From Cliona cf. orientalis (Eukaryota > Porifera > Demospongiae > Clionaida > Clionaidae): a stretch of DNA of 64,000 nucleotides. Each line of letters starts with the position of its first letter. Positions within the stretch are counted from its first letter, which is position 1. The position numbers were made by a program, and so were the translations under genes. This document shows positions 11,301-26,300 of this stretch, in pieces. The notes below the pieces were generated by a model that saw only the letters and a program-made list of their open reading frames with translations, had not been told where the DNA came from and ran no database searches. The DNA lies in the NCBI GenBank assembly GCA_963930775.1, contig OZ005692.1, positions 6,186,135 to 6,250,134 of the forward strand. The letters run 5' to 3'.

Positions 11301-14300
11301 GCCACAACAGATTATGGTGAGAAGTACCCTAAATTCTCTGCATTTCTCAGCTTTTGCCACATGATTTAGCCGAGTATTAGTTTAATACAATTATCATCTA
11401 GACTTGCAGATTATTACTAACTAGACGATGAGTCCACAAAACTTGTGCTACCCTGTGCACACATGATTTGCTATCCATTCACTATTATCTGGTGAGCAAT
11501 ATTAATACAAGATATTAGAAATTCAGCACCTCTAATTATTCGACACTCCACTGAATTATGGAAGTATAATCTTTTGCAGTGATTGTCACATATATCGGTA
11601 CAGAGAACATTGAACACACAGTAGTAGTACTCTTTCTGGATTTGATGTCAGCCAGCATGTGGTTACAACGCCTTACTGTATATCAGTACCGCTGTTGTGT
11701 AGTAGCCACATTGCGGTTGTACCACTGGGCGGACAGCTTTATGGCTGTAGTGCTGTAGTCATACTCGCACCCTACTGCAGCCACAACTGTGAGGTCTGAT
11801 CAAAATTTAAATGGAAGTTCATGATCAGCTGGTGTGTTGAAGTAAACATTGGTCAGGGTTATTATTATTGAAATACAATGTACAGTGGAACCCCGCTTAG
11901 CGGACACCCCTCAACAGGCGGACACTTGCGATGTAACGGACAATTCTGAATGTCCAGGTTGTATTTCCATAGACTTCAATATATTCAAACCCCCTCAACA
12001 GCGGACACCCCGCTATTCCGTATAACGGACACTTATTTTGGTCCCGTTCGAGCCTGCGCAGTAGTGAATAACCTCACATAACAATGGACAGTTAGGCCAT
12101 GCACACCTACCATTAAAATCAGTCAGTAACTACAGTAAAGCCTAAATATGTCTCAAATTCTTGCTTAGAAGCTGTCAATTGACAGATTTCTCATCAATAT
12201 GGTCTTTTCGTCATCCACAGTAGTGGTTTATCATAGCTGGCAGCGATTGTAGGAGGGGCGTGGTCAACCACTAACCCCTGAGCTAAGGACACCTCGCTAC
12301 AGCGGACAAAATTTTTGGTCCTAGTGGTGTCTGCTTTAGAGGGGTTCCACTGTATATGAAATACTTTGTATACATGTATGTTGAGTCCTTACAAGTAAAA
12401 TAAATATTATCATAGCTCTTCATTTTATTGCAGAGTGTGTTGGCTCCCAATTGTACAAGCATTGCAAGGGAAGAGGACGAGGAGAGCGAAGGTGCCTTGG
12501 AGGATGAGGAAGGATGGCCACCATTCAGTTAGTTGACTATGCCCATAGGTACCATACCGTACGGTAGTACTTGGCATGTGCACGTAGACTCACTCCTATA
12601 GTAATTATATGATCGGATGTGGTCGCAGATTCACCCTTTCCGCATTATGGGCGAGAATCACCCATTCTATTATTATTATTTTTCCTAAGCCTTGCAACTC
12701 GATATATAGACATTGACAAGAAGGCTAATACCATACTGTCCTGGGTAAGCACCCATGGGCGCTTCAAGATAAATCACCACATGGGCTGCTTACCTGGGAT
12801 GTAACTTCCACACGTTTGTATAGATGCTGCTACACCCCTTGAAATGAGGTACATGGGCGCTTACCCAGGACACTACGGTACATATTTAGGTTTGTAGTTC
12901 AAATAAAGTGAAATTTTATACAATGTAGCTGAAAAGTTGGCAATGCATAAGGCTTTCAAGTTTGGTTTGTGGTGCAAGTGTTATTTATCTATACCATCAT
13001 CCTGTCATATACATGTACATCGATCTATAATATGTCACTCTGAATGTCATGTACAATGTCGTGTGTAGATGGAACTCACTGCAAGACACTGATTGGCGCA
13101 GTGGACTATGCTTGGCTTTTTACCTATGCTATCATTATGATTTGCAGGTAAATACATGTGTAACTAGAGCTCTTTAGAGCACATACCCCGTGCGCACATT
13201 GCGCAATCTATAGGTCTGCTTTTGTTATTACTTGATTGTATCCAGATATAGACTAGGTATCTTAAATTCTGATTCGATGGGGCTTTGAATTCCAGTCTGC
13301 GGATAGCCACCTCTGATAGCCCAAACGTGTGCCACTAGCATTGTTGACGACCTTTACCATCCATAATTATTCAATGTTATGCGCGTGAGCAGAAAGCACA
13401 AGGCCTGTATGCATAATGCATTGAGTGGGCACTGTCGATAGGCGTGGTTACGAAGGCTAACAAAAAGGCACTATTTATGATACTCATGGACCATATCCCT
13501 CGATTCAAAGCACACTCAAGCCCGTTTTTCGCCAAATTCGACTGATTCATTGTGCTTACTAGTCGCTCAGGTGGCTAGACCTCCAGATATGGCGATTTTT
13601 CTGCTAACGACAACAACAACAATGACGACAATGACACGACCGATTACTTTACCCCCTTGCGCATGCGCGCGAGGTAACTATCATGTGTGGATATTTTATT
13701 ATCCTCAATAGCAACATTACTAGGAAGCCACAATACATTCTGCACTTACCTTACCAAGAAATCAAGCATTAATGAGAAATTTTAAACTTGGTGGTATGGT
13801 AGTCTACTAGCCTTGTCCCCAGGCTCTCTGATCTTTTCAAAGTACGGCCTGGGGACGAGGCTAGTGTACTTTGAATTCACAGCTTCCAAAATTAATTGCA
13901 TAAAATACACCTACATGTACATGTACATTTCGCTAAGCCACCAGTTCCCATCAGCTACACCAATATTTTGGTGGACAGCCATTCAGCCTGCATGCAATAG
14001 AGACGTGTCTTAGTATTAATTTCATTGTTATCCTCTCAAGATTACATTATTATAACTAAGTGCAGATACATACTTAATTGTTTTTATAATATTTTCTCCT
14101 CTTACATGTAACTCTAGTGGCTTTATTGCTGACAGAGTGAATTTGAGGTACTTTTTGACAATTGGTATGCTAGGTGAGCTACATGTACTACTATACTCTG
14201 ACTCTGGCTACAATGTACGTACATGTACATTGTATGTGCACTGATCTCATCTAAAATTTATATGAAAAGGGAGTTGGTGGGCATCACGATTCATGCAGAT

Positions 14301-17300
14301 CAGGGGCATGGTCAAAATCGTGTGCACTTTACATATCATGTACACTGTACTTGCGTTCCCCCTACATGTATATGCAAAATGTTAAGTACTACCCTGTAAT
14401 GATGATTGAAGAACATAAAGTTGTGCTGAACTTAAGTACATGTATACACTGAGTGCAAGTGAGAGTGCCTTGTGCAAACATTTTATTATACTGTATGGCG
14501 GATAATTTTCGTGGGGTACTCATTTTCGTTATTCTCATGGTTGACTTAGCATTCACGAAAATTTTACCCACGAAATTAATGCCTATATCTACACGTACGC
14601 CTACAGTGATGTATTATTATGCAAGCGCGAATGGACAGATGATGGGAATGGCCAAAAACATCGTGGCAGCACTGCCAACTGTTCTCAGCATTAGCAAGTA
14701 ATAATAGCCAGCTGATAGGGGTCTTCTATCCTTCTATCTCGTGCTATTTTTCCAAGTCTCTTTGCAGATGTGGCTTAGTGACAAAAAATCCTGAGCAAGC
14801 TCGACCACGTACATGTATATCAATTACATCATCGTTTATGTAGCATCCGTGCCCTTGGACAGGATTTGCTATCACAAAATTTAAAACAACAAATTTAATT
14901 AGGCTTTCTCTGCATGATTTTCCATTAAAATTAGCACCCCTGAAATAACCTGCCATACAGTATCCCAGTCACACTTTACTTTTCTGTGGTTAATGATGTA
15001 ACCTGCGAGGTACATGTACATGTAGTTCAACGGGCTATTTAATACAAGCAGAGAAAATTGCATGTAGAGTGACTACTAGCGTGTATCCAGCGTAAATCGC
15101 TATTCAAATGCAATGTTCAGTAGGTGGCTCGTCTCTTGGCTTACACAGTATCCCTGAGACACACTTATATACAGTGTATGGCTAGCTGTGGCTATGTATA
15201 CCCTGCCCTCACCTCCTTGAACTGCGTACCCATTACCAATCATAGCAGTTACTGTTTAGCTACTGGTACATGTATGTAGTGAAGACTTCATAATTATACC
15301 GTACTTTTTCTAAAAAATTTAGTCCTAATTATTCGGCCGAGTTTTGCATGCAAAGTAAAAACTTTTGAACATTTAACAAATTTGCATGAACCATGATCTT
15401 GTACGTAACATGCGAATAACTTTTTCAGTGGGGGACTTGTGTTACCATACCCATTTTTGTGACAACAACTGCCATGTTTATGCTATTAGAACGCAAGCTG
15501 AAAATATGTATGATTTTATACTTTCACACAATTTTCTGGTATAGATTATCATAGTCTCCATTAAGATACAATAATATGAAAAATCCTAGAACGTGAATTT
15601 TCTTGTACTAATTGGATCTCAGGGGCGTACCTTAGTTGTTTCCTTGTTGCCTGGAAACCCCCCTTGGCAGTCAGATTCAGTAGTATCTTAGCATGACTTA
15701 GCTGCTTGGTTTCTAGATTCCATCTGCAGGCACTAAAATCTCTTAAAACTTAGCTTAGAACTCTCCTCTGGTGCTTTTCCTTGCTAAATTCTTCGAGAAT
15801 CTGGCAAACTGTTGCTAAAACGGCGATCGTTACTTAGAGGGCGTGGTCAAAAAGTGGGCGTGGTCGCTAATTTTTCACGTGCACTTCACACGCAACTGCT
15901 TAGAAACCCCTGCATTATATCCTGGGTACGCCCCTGAATCTTATGTTTTATTAGCATAAACACAGTACTCATTGCATTGCCACATGGCAGTTGTGCTATA
16001 TGAACTAGAGCGCTCTCGAGCACAAACCCTTGGCACATTGTATGGCATTAGTTCAGTGTTAATGTTGCATGCTTAGCAGAAAAGGGGATAAAGGGTTGCG
16101 GTGAGGCTACTACAACATTTAAGGGATGGGGATGAAGCCAATGTTATATATGCGCAGCAGTGTTCAAGGTTCAATAGTTCATAGCAACAATAACCCTTGT
16201 CACTTGGATGCAAGCACTGCACGACCATGCATGCATGCATATAATATACAAGCCGCGCAAAGTTAGCTAGCCAGAGAGTCAAAGCATAGGCAGTTATAAA
16301 CATACATACCCTCAGAGTTATCATTGTCGAAAGCTCGGCAGTGAGCTGAGCGAGGAAGGCGGCGGCAGTGACCAGTGTCAACGATTTTTGCAACCATGCC
16401 TAACGCTCATGCGTCAAGGAGTAATAATACGTACATGTACATACCGTATAATATAGTATGCAACATACAGAATTCTATTTACCGTAGTGTCCCGAGCAAG
16501 CGCCCTGCTGCTGAAAGGTCTATGGGTTAGTAGCTCAAAGCCATGGAAAAACACTAGCAAAGCTACCGTGAGTAATAAGGGTGTAGATAGTTGAGGGGGG
16601 GGCGAAGGAATAAGTTACTTTTCACGGGTTATGGTAGTTGTTCTGTTAGTGTGTCTGTTAAGCTAACTGCTACATACATGTACCTTGTTTGTAAATCCAA
16701 AGTGCGATGTTACATGTACATGTGTATATGGTTCCCTAGTTTCAAATGTATGATTTTTGTGGATTTTGCCGAAAACACTTTGTTTGCCAGTTTTGGCATC
16801 ACTTGCTGATTCTAAGCTTCTTAACTTTTGTCTGACTAGTGGGTAAGCGCCCATGGGCGCTTAAGCATAAGTTGCTATTTTGGCCCGCATGGGCACTTAC
16901 CCGGGATATAAATTCCATACGATTGTATAGAAGCTGCTACATTGACCCCTTGAAATGAGCGGGCACTTACCCGGGAGTATCCTTTGATTGTAGCAGAAGT
17001 TAAAGGGGTCATGCATATATAATTGTGCATGCAGAAGACGTTCTAGGCTTGCATTGATTTTGCTGCTTATTTTTTATCATTGAATTTTTCTCAACTATTT
17101 GGAAAGCGGTCCTGAAAACCTAGTCTATCGTGTTAGAGGCATCCAGACGAGGCTAGGATTTTGTTATTTTTTAATCTGAGTCTGAAAGGAGGTACAAACT
17201 GCACATTAATCACATGCTTAGTAAATGTGTGGTATACTTTCCTGTACATGTACATGTACATTGTTAGTTCAATCGCACTGTTTGAAGGATGATCGATATA

Positions 17301-20300
17301 ATATATCCCTCTAGATCCTGCCATGAACAAATTGCATGTACATTGTACTGTGATCAGCAATTACACTATAAAACTTTGAGTTGGAGAGGTCCCGCTGTTT
17401 TAGCTTCAATACAGTGAATACATGTATGTGTGCATATACACAATAATTAACGTGGCTGCACACATTGGTATGCACAGAAATTACATGTATTAATAATTAT
17501 TTTTTGATAATAATAATGGCAATTTTTCACCTTCAGGTAGTGGAGTCTTTGTTGGTCTGCTGGGTGTGGGTTATTATGCTCAAATACATCACATTGCCTA
17601 CTTCATAGTGGTGCAAATATTTGTAGGTGTGTTTGAGGTAATTAAAACTATTATAAATACACTAGTGTAAAGTATTTGGATTCTGTGCCATCAGTCCACA
17701 GGTTGGCCAGGAGTGGTGGCAGTGATGGGCAACTGGTTTGGGAAGAAGAACAGGGGACTGTTCTTGGGAATATGGAACGCCCACACCTCCATTGGTAACA
17801 TTCTTGGTACAGCTATCCCAGCGATTTGGGCTCAGCCTGGACAACCATGGTAATGAAGCACTATCATACAAACCCTTGGCATGTTGCAGTAGCTAGCAAC
17901 AACTAAGCCAGTAGCACTGCTGATAGGATAGTCTAGTGCCCAGACCCCACCCCAAAAAGGGGGAAAGGGATCTGGTGAATTTGGACCGTTTCCTTGGTTT
18001 GACCGGCTCTGTGTGGGCACGCACTGACACTGTAGTAGTGAAACAAACCATGGGTCATGGAGGTGGCTGCATGCATGCCAACGATTCAAATTTATACAGC
18101 AGGCAATGGCCTTGCAATCCTGCGGTTGGCAAGTCATATGACTACACTAAAGCTGCAATCTCATTGGAGCACTCAAATTCCTTTCCCTGGCCCAAGGATT
18201 GTGTCCAAATTCACCAGACCCTTTTCCCTCCTCTTAGGGTGGGGTCTGGGGACAAGATTACAGTGTGGATTATAACCTTTTGTTGATGATCTGACAAATG
18301 TCAGACCATATTCCAGTTTGATCGGACATCACTAACTGTTGATCGGACATTATACATGTCCTATGTGTAATACTGCCAGATAATGTTATAAGACTAGTGT
18401 CCTTACAAGGGAAGGCAGCACCCAATGGCTTACATGTACGAGCACAGCTATACAGCTAACCACTTGTATGTTCAGCTGCAGAGGTACAGTTACCACAAAC
18501 CACAGCACAGAGCAGTGAAAGTGGGTGCTAAATAAACTACTACTATTAACATCCCCCAGCTACTGACCACTGTCTGCCAGTGGTATTAGAACGCATGCGC
18601 ATTGCAAACTATACTGGCAAGCGATGGTAAGGCGGTCATGTGTCCAACCAGGAGCAGTTTGGGCGGCCATGGAGCCATGTTGGTCGAATTTTAGCCGATG
18701 ACCGACCATTATAATCCACACTGAGACTACTGACAGGATTATAGCCTATTATCTAGAGTATTACCTCAAGAATGTGATTACCGTAAATTGCAAATGTTTT
18801 GATGTTAAAATATTTTCGGATAGCATGGCTTGTGCGAAAATTAAATGCACGAAATACATGCGCAATATTAACGACAATGCGGTACAGGGTCGTTTGTCCG
18901 AAAATTATTTAACGCAAAAAATTATCGCAATTTACGGTATATGTGTATGTACATGTAGTACCACCTATACATGTACATACATGTATGCCAGATCAGCAGA
19001 TTTACATGTAGCACACACAAAGACGGAAGTACATGTATAGTTAATAGCCTACTGTGACCAGTGATGAGTCAGTCGAGTTACACTCTAGACTTCTTGAAAT
19101 AAAATGATCGCTGTCTCTTATATCCATCAGGAGCTCCCAGAACTTCTTAATTTGCATTTTCAATGAAATCCAAATAATGCGCATCTTGAAAATGCTATAG
19201 AAATTCTAACTGCACCTTGTTGATTAATTCTTCTACTCTCTTCAGTCACTGTTTTACTACCAACTCATATAAATATAAATAACTTTCCTCCATGCATAAG
19301 ATGTGGTACTATGATATTATGTTTAGGGGATGGGCTTTCCTTGCTCCTGCGCTGGTGATGATCGTGGTCGGTATTATCATTTTCTTCTTCCTTGTCACTG
19401 GTGAGAATTGACCACTTAGTATGTTAACTACATATACATGTACATGTATGTACTTGTTTGGTGCCCTTATTCAGAACCTACATGTAGCTACATAGTTGAG
19501 ATACATCAATGTCGTACATGTCATTACAAACCGTAGTATCCCAGGTAAGTGCCCATGGGTGCTTAGACGTATCTCACTGTTTTGGCCCACATGGGTGCTT
19601 ACTCGCAACCAGGACACTATGGTAGTATCGAGAAGTTATCAGCATTAATGCTAAAGATTGCACACAGTCCATCCCTTCGTACATACTTACAGACATTAAA
19701 AATCTTGTTTGTGAGAAATATTATTGGAAACAAGACAACCAATTTCTCTTTACTTCTCTGCATGTTATTGTGGTAACTTTCTATCCTTGCCCCAGGCCCC
19801 ACTCCCACTTTTTCAGTGGTGCATAATAGAAAAACTACGTGCAACATTAAAAACTGGGAGTTACCAGTAACTACCCCACAGCTATAATAGTTCCTAGTCA
19901 AGAAGTGTGTTCTAGCCTTGCAGTGAATAGCTTGTGTGTTTATTTTCTCAGATCCAGCTCATGTTGGTCTCCCTCCTCCCAAACATCATATTGTAAGTCA
20001 CTGTACATTATATAAGCAGTGACTACTTTACTTTTACGAAATTAGTTCCATGATATCGATATAGATGCATTAAATGTTGGTATGGGTAGGAGGAATGGTC
20101 TTGGGTATTGGTACATGTATCTCGTGCAGTCCCAGAAAAAAGAACGATCTTTAATTGTATTCCAAAAGCGTGACGGACATACATACAATGCTAGCTGCCA
20201 ATCCCTGGCCCACTATCCACGATCCAATGCCTCGCACTAATGCGCTCGGCAATTAATGTCATAGGATGTGTGTAGTTTGCATTCTGGTCAAGTCAGGCCA

Positions 20301-23300
20301 AATTGTGTAAAGATCACTCGGGGTTCAGAAGTGCGTGCCACGTTGAATGTGGCTGCACAGAAAGACAGGAGGACTTGAAGACTTGGAGGACGTACTTTTG
20401 TGCTAAAGCGGCAGCCAGATAGCTAAGTAAACCAGAGAGACTCTGAAGCAGTTTTGGAAGAATAATTTGAGGATGTCGAGTCATTTAAGATATTGAAAAC
20501 TTAGCCCCTTGCCTCTGTCTTCCCGGTCGTCCCCATGCCCTTTCTTCTCCTCCTTAAAGTCTGCCTGAAAAATAGCCTACCTTTCTGAAGAACCACTGGT
20601 CCTGATGGGCCCATACTGGAAAATTATGTAGTGGTAGCAGCAGTCTCACCTGTATCCAAGTCCAAAATTATAGACTGTAGCCTTCACAGACTATAGCTTA
20701 GTACTTGTAGGGTCTGTGCCAGCTATGAAGAGTAGCTCATGCATGCTCACTCATTAATTCATGTGCTTGCGCGAGGCACTAGTTGCACCATGTGTACTGC
20801 TAGTAATATCCATGGTTTGCAATTGTAGTAGATTGACGATACATGTGTGGACAGTTTGTACATATGCACTGTACGTATATCTCTTTCATTTCCACTACAG
20901 GATCAAACAAATGTGGGAGTTGGAATTGACAAGCCGCCTAATCAGTCCACTCAGAGTGACAGTCATCCAAATGGTTCTCAACAAAGTCCTTGTGGAAGTC
21001 CTGCTTTCAATGGAAAGAAGGAAAAGTATCAAACCTTCTCCTTTAGTGATCAGGAGGGTGAGACAGACGTGGATGAACAAATCCAGCTCATTGAGAGTGA
21101 GCGTGGATTTGGTGATAGAGTAACAGCTGTTGAAGAGACTTCAAGAGATTCAGATCTTCAATCAAAAGCAGAAAATGTATGCATTCATCATAAAGATTAC
21201 TTTTCTCTAATTATTATTAAGCTATGTACCCAATGTTATTGTTCAGAGTACTACATTAAGGTCGGACTGCATAAAGTTTCCACATTCTACATGTACACGT
21301 ACCTACAGAGTTTTTGTTTCCTGTCTGGAATAAGCCTGACATGCTTCAGGTGCGAGGCGGCCACTAAGGCCCTAGGAGAATGGGCTGAATGCTTAACCTC
21401 AGTAACTAGAATAGACACAGCCCTGTACAGCATTTGTAGTGATCAGCAGGGTCAAGAGTACATTATATACTCTTGGCATGGTGTAGTTGCTGTCTCAGCC
21501 TGGTTGTGACTTGGCAGGAGAAGCCCACTAGCACTGTCTGAACACTAGATGATAGTGCTAGATTCAGCACATTGGGCAGGATCAGGCGAGTAGACAGGAG
21601 AATAAGAACACTATGCATGTACATGTAGATGTGACCCCCTATCTCATTTCCTACTTACATTATAACTATGTTTAGTTCTATGCATCCTTCTATTTTACAG
21701 AAGAAAATGGCAATATCCATATTTCAAGCTTTCAGAGTTCCTGTAAGTAATAATGCATCAGATTCTGTTATTCTGATCAGTGGTGATCATGTGAACTTGA
21801 AATTCATAATAATTATTAATTGAGATGATTTACTGCACGAACAATTAATCTGGCGAGAGGTTTCATTGCTACATGTATATTGGTTGAATTATAGAAGAGA
21901 TCTTTGTTGAGTATCATGTTTGATCCTCTCTCAGTGATGAAGGCTCTTCAGCCAAATCCTGCTACAACTGTATAGTGAGTGTAGTTATGACCGCTAGCTG
22001 TGCACGATCCTTCTGTGCTGAAACCCAGCGTAAGGTTAACCAGGCTAAGTTCTGCAGCTGTTTGGCTGGTTATTTACCTCAATTATTTGAAGGTTAGTCC
22101 TCATAAACCAGCCATTTGAGCGGCATTTTTCCAGGGCAGCTACACATGAGCGCATGTTTGAGTAAATATTAATAGACCTTAGCAGGAACTTGAGCCCAAA
22201 GTGGGGGGTGGGCCGATATTCTCTAGTTGGCCCTCTTTCGCGAGGGTATGATATAAACAGTATTGATTATTAAATTTTCTGATATAATATGGCTTCATTT
22301 TCATGAACAGGGTGTCTTGGAGTATGCAACCTCTCTCTTCTTTGCTAAACTGGTGGCTTATACATTCCTTTTCTGGTTGCCGTATTACATCACATTCAAT
22401 CGTAAGTTGTTTGGTCCATGTAGTTTGCAAGTACTTAGATTGATATCTGTCTGATCCACATGAAGCTGTCAAAGGCGATGATTCCTTTGATCGTAAGGAA
22501 GCAGACTTGATGGCCACTCTATATGATGTGGGTGGCATTTTTGGTAAGCATGTACATGTACATGTACACATACTTTCATATGAATCAGCATGGAACAGTG
22601 CAGTCATTAACCCTCGGCGCATGTGTGAGGGGTACGGTAGTCGGGTGTGTGTGTATCTGGTCTGTTATCACGCCAGCTGCTACATACCTGGTAGGCTATC
22701 TTGGCTGGGTAGGTGCAAAACCTGGACTCTGGACTCTGGACTGGACTCATGGACTGGACTGTGGACTGAGATTTGGACTCGATTTTGGACTGATGCGCTG
22801 GGCGATGACGACCATTTCCAACAATAAACTCTGTTGCGTACGCGTTGGAGGCCGATAGAATGTGCTATAAGGAGCTGCTTGTATTTATAAAGCATGTAGA
22901 GGTAGAGCTGATTATTTCCCTTGGAAAATTGGTGAAGGGTGCATCTCCTCAGGGCTTTGGGCATCAAGTTGAGACTCGGATGCAGTGAAAGATAGTCTCA
23001 TTCCCAGCCCCCTTTCAAGCATACGGAGCTGGGGACGAGGGACTTGATAATGACCATAGCTCTACAACTGAGAGATTAGGCCAAAGAAGCCTTGAACGCA
23101 GGTTGATTTTCAAGGAGCCTGAATTCGAGACTAAGTTTGAGCATAAGGTAGATACTTTCTATATCCAGATTATACTGTTTTTATAAATCTACTCCTACTT
23201 ATCCCGAGTCTCCACATAACTTGAGCGTGAGGGTTTGGGGCTATTTAATAGTCTCATTGTCCCCTTAGCCTTCGTAGGCGTCTCGGTGATATTGAAGTCC

Positions 23301-26300
23301 ATTCCTGTGAGGAGATGCCATCCCAGCCGGGCTCACCGATTTTGCAACTTCTACATGCTTACAAGTAGCCTCCAGGCTAGCTCCTTGTGATTTAACCTCG
23401 ACCCTGAAGGGCATGGGAACGTACGTACAAGACTGCTTGTGACTACTAGCCTAGCTTGCAGTTGTAGTACCATGCCTTCTTTCCATAGTCTCTTGGAAAT
23501 GGTCGTCATTGCCCTGCGCATCAGTCCAAAATCGAGTCCAAATCTCAGTCCACAGTCCAGTCCATGAGTCCAGTCCAGAGTCCAGAGTCCAGGTTTTGCA
23601 CTTACCCATCTTGGCTTTACTTTGTACTAGATCTGCTGATCTGGCATGCACGTGGTACTATTACGTAATACTGTGCAATCCGCATTCTTGTGGCTACTCG
23701 AGTACTTGACAACTACACTGTAAAGTACCACTGTTGCTTATACCTTGCAAATTTGCAACATGCAGATTAGCTATTGCTATTGCGCCGAGGGTTTTGCACT
23801 ATAGTGCTTCATTAAGCTAGCAGTCCAAAACACACAAGTCCAGAAATTGTATCCAGGGTCATGCACATTCCAATTCATGAAATTTTTCCATTTTTACCTA
23901 TCTGTCATTGTTGAGTGGGCCTCATTGATCTTCATATGAAAGACAGCATCAAGCCAGTATGATGATATCTCGTGCATGTCTGCATGACATGCTACGGGCT
24001 ACAGTTGAATTTCTCGCATGGGATCATTAATCTCCATGTAAAATATTGGACCACAAGACTGCCTAAAACTAGAGCTCTGTAGAGCACATCCGGATCCCCT
24101 GCGCACTGCATCCTGGAGTGCATCCATAGACAACAGACTAGTGGTGATGAAAATCATCTGTGCGGGGCGAGCCTTTGCAAAAGTCACAAGATTTCTTTGA
24201 AAGCACACAGGCACGCACGTGCACATGGGGTTGGTACCCCAATAGCTAGGCCTGAGAAGCTACCACGATAGTGAAAGTATCACAGATTGCTAGTGTAGTA
24301 GCTATAGTCCGAGATGACCTATTTAGTAGTACTACTATATGCCATGACCATGAGTCCAAGACTGTAGCCAGGCCCTGAGAGGATAAGCCTACCTGCAATC
24401 ATCTTCATGCTCAGGAAAGTAGAGTCTACCAGTGATATTAATCGTGGACCTGAGCCTTGCCAGAATGGTACAGCACTCACCTATGCCTTGCCTCCACTCG
24501 AGTTGTCTCTCAGGTCGATGGTGCAGTGCAGGCGTATGCGCATGCGCATGGCGACCATTACCTTACGCGTTCAAAATTTAACTCTCTCCTCACTGAAATG
24601 ATCACCCCACAAACATATATATATATATATATACATATAAAACCGCTTCCTGTACCTCGTGTATTCGGGGCTCGCTCAGGCTCGCCCCGAATTATTTACA
24701 TGTATGTGCATCTATCTGCACACTGCGCAATATGCGTCTGCTTTTTGACGACCTTTACCTACATGATATTACCGGTATATGCATGAGCAGAAGCATATGG
24801 GGGTACAGTTGATAGGTGTGGCCAACAAAAATGCAGTGTTTATGACGCTTGTGAGCCCTACCAAACGATTTGAAGCACAATGGAGTAAGTTTTTCGAAGG
24901 TTTTGACGGATTCGTTGTGATTACTAGTCGCTCAGATGCCTAGATCTCGAGGTCTGGCGATTTTTGTGCTGACAAACAGATGGACAGAACCGATTACTTT
25001 ACCCTTGCTGTGCATGCGCACGCAGGGTAATTATGCTGAAAATGTTTGCATCAGCTTTGCATAGTTAAAACACTGAGACTGTATAATAAGGTCCATTCTA
25101 GTTCTGCAACAATCAATGCAGGGCCAGGTGTTTCGTTTAGCACATTCAAGGCATGAGTTATAGGCAAGTTTATGTGCAATGGTATGGTAAAAAGCCATGT
25201 GCTACTTCGATGAGTCAACGGTATTGAAAGCTACCTGCTGCAGTCTAGGCAAAAACTGACACCAGATAGCTATCCAGGCCACTGCCGAATATGGACTAAG
25301 ATCAGGAAGTATCATTTGAGTCTATTTTAGCTGGGCCAGGAGAAGCATCTACAAGCAAGAAGGCTGGAATAGACTACATGTTTATGACTACATTATTGTC
25401 ATGTATCTCTTTTTGTGACATACAGAGTCTTGTTTTATGCTCACTAACTATTCTTGATTTTCTGTATCGTTTAACTTTAAGTTGTGTTGGTATCATGCTG
25501 CTGATTACTGTAGGTGGAACAATTACAGGAGCCATGTCTGACTTTCTGAATGCCAGAGCTATTTCAAGTGTCATCATGATGTACTTGGCAGTGCCAACGG
25601 TGAGTTAAAGTAGTGTGCACAGTATCATACCGGTATGTGAAGCTGTGCAAGCAAGAGCACATACATGTCATGTACTGTATATATACATGTATGCATGTAT
25701 GGAGTATCCGTGCCATCCTACTTATAGAGTCTACCAACTCTATGATATAATAATATACAAGTATAAAAAACAATAAAATTGAAGGATGAAGTAGGGATGG
25801 CAGGGTCAAAAAGTACACTAACAAGATTTGTAAGGCATAAGCATCTGCTATACATCCCTACGCTTGCTTTTCTCGATTATTATGCACCTATTAATGTTGA
25901 TGTATTTGTCAAGTGCGGCATGTGGGAGACATTCAGGTTGTTCTCTGATTGAGTCACGATGGTTCAGGATAGTCAGTTTTGATTCAGTTACATTATTTTT
26001 GCACCAAGCATAGGGATGTATAGCAGATGCTTATGCCTTACAAATCTTGTTTGTGTACTTTTTGACCCTGCCATCCCTACTTCATCCTTCTATTTTATTG
26101 TTTTTTATACTTGTTTCTGTTCTTTTGTTTATTGCTCTTAATATAATTAATTTTATCAATGCCATCTTATATGGCTTGTTCATTCAACTCTCAGTGTAAT
26201 TAGTAGATGGGAGGTACCGAAGTTCGCGCGTGCGCGCAAGTCTTAGCCACGCCCTTCAACTTCAAGGTGGCTGACAAAGAAGGCTGCCCAGGTAGCGGTG

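Noticed and set aside
16073..16393. 106-codon minus-strand ORF
   Set aside because: Falls entirely within dispersed repeat R5, whose other copies do not keep the frame.
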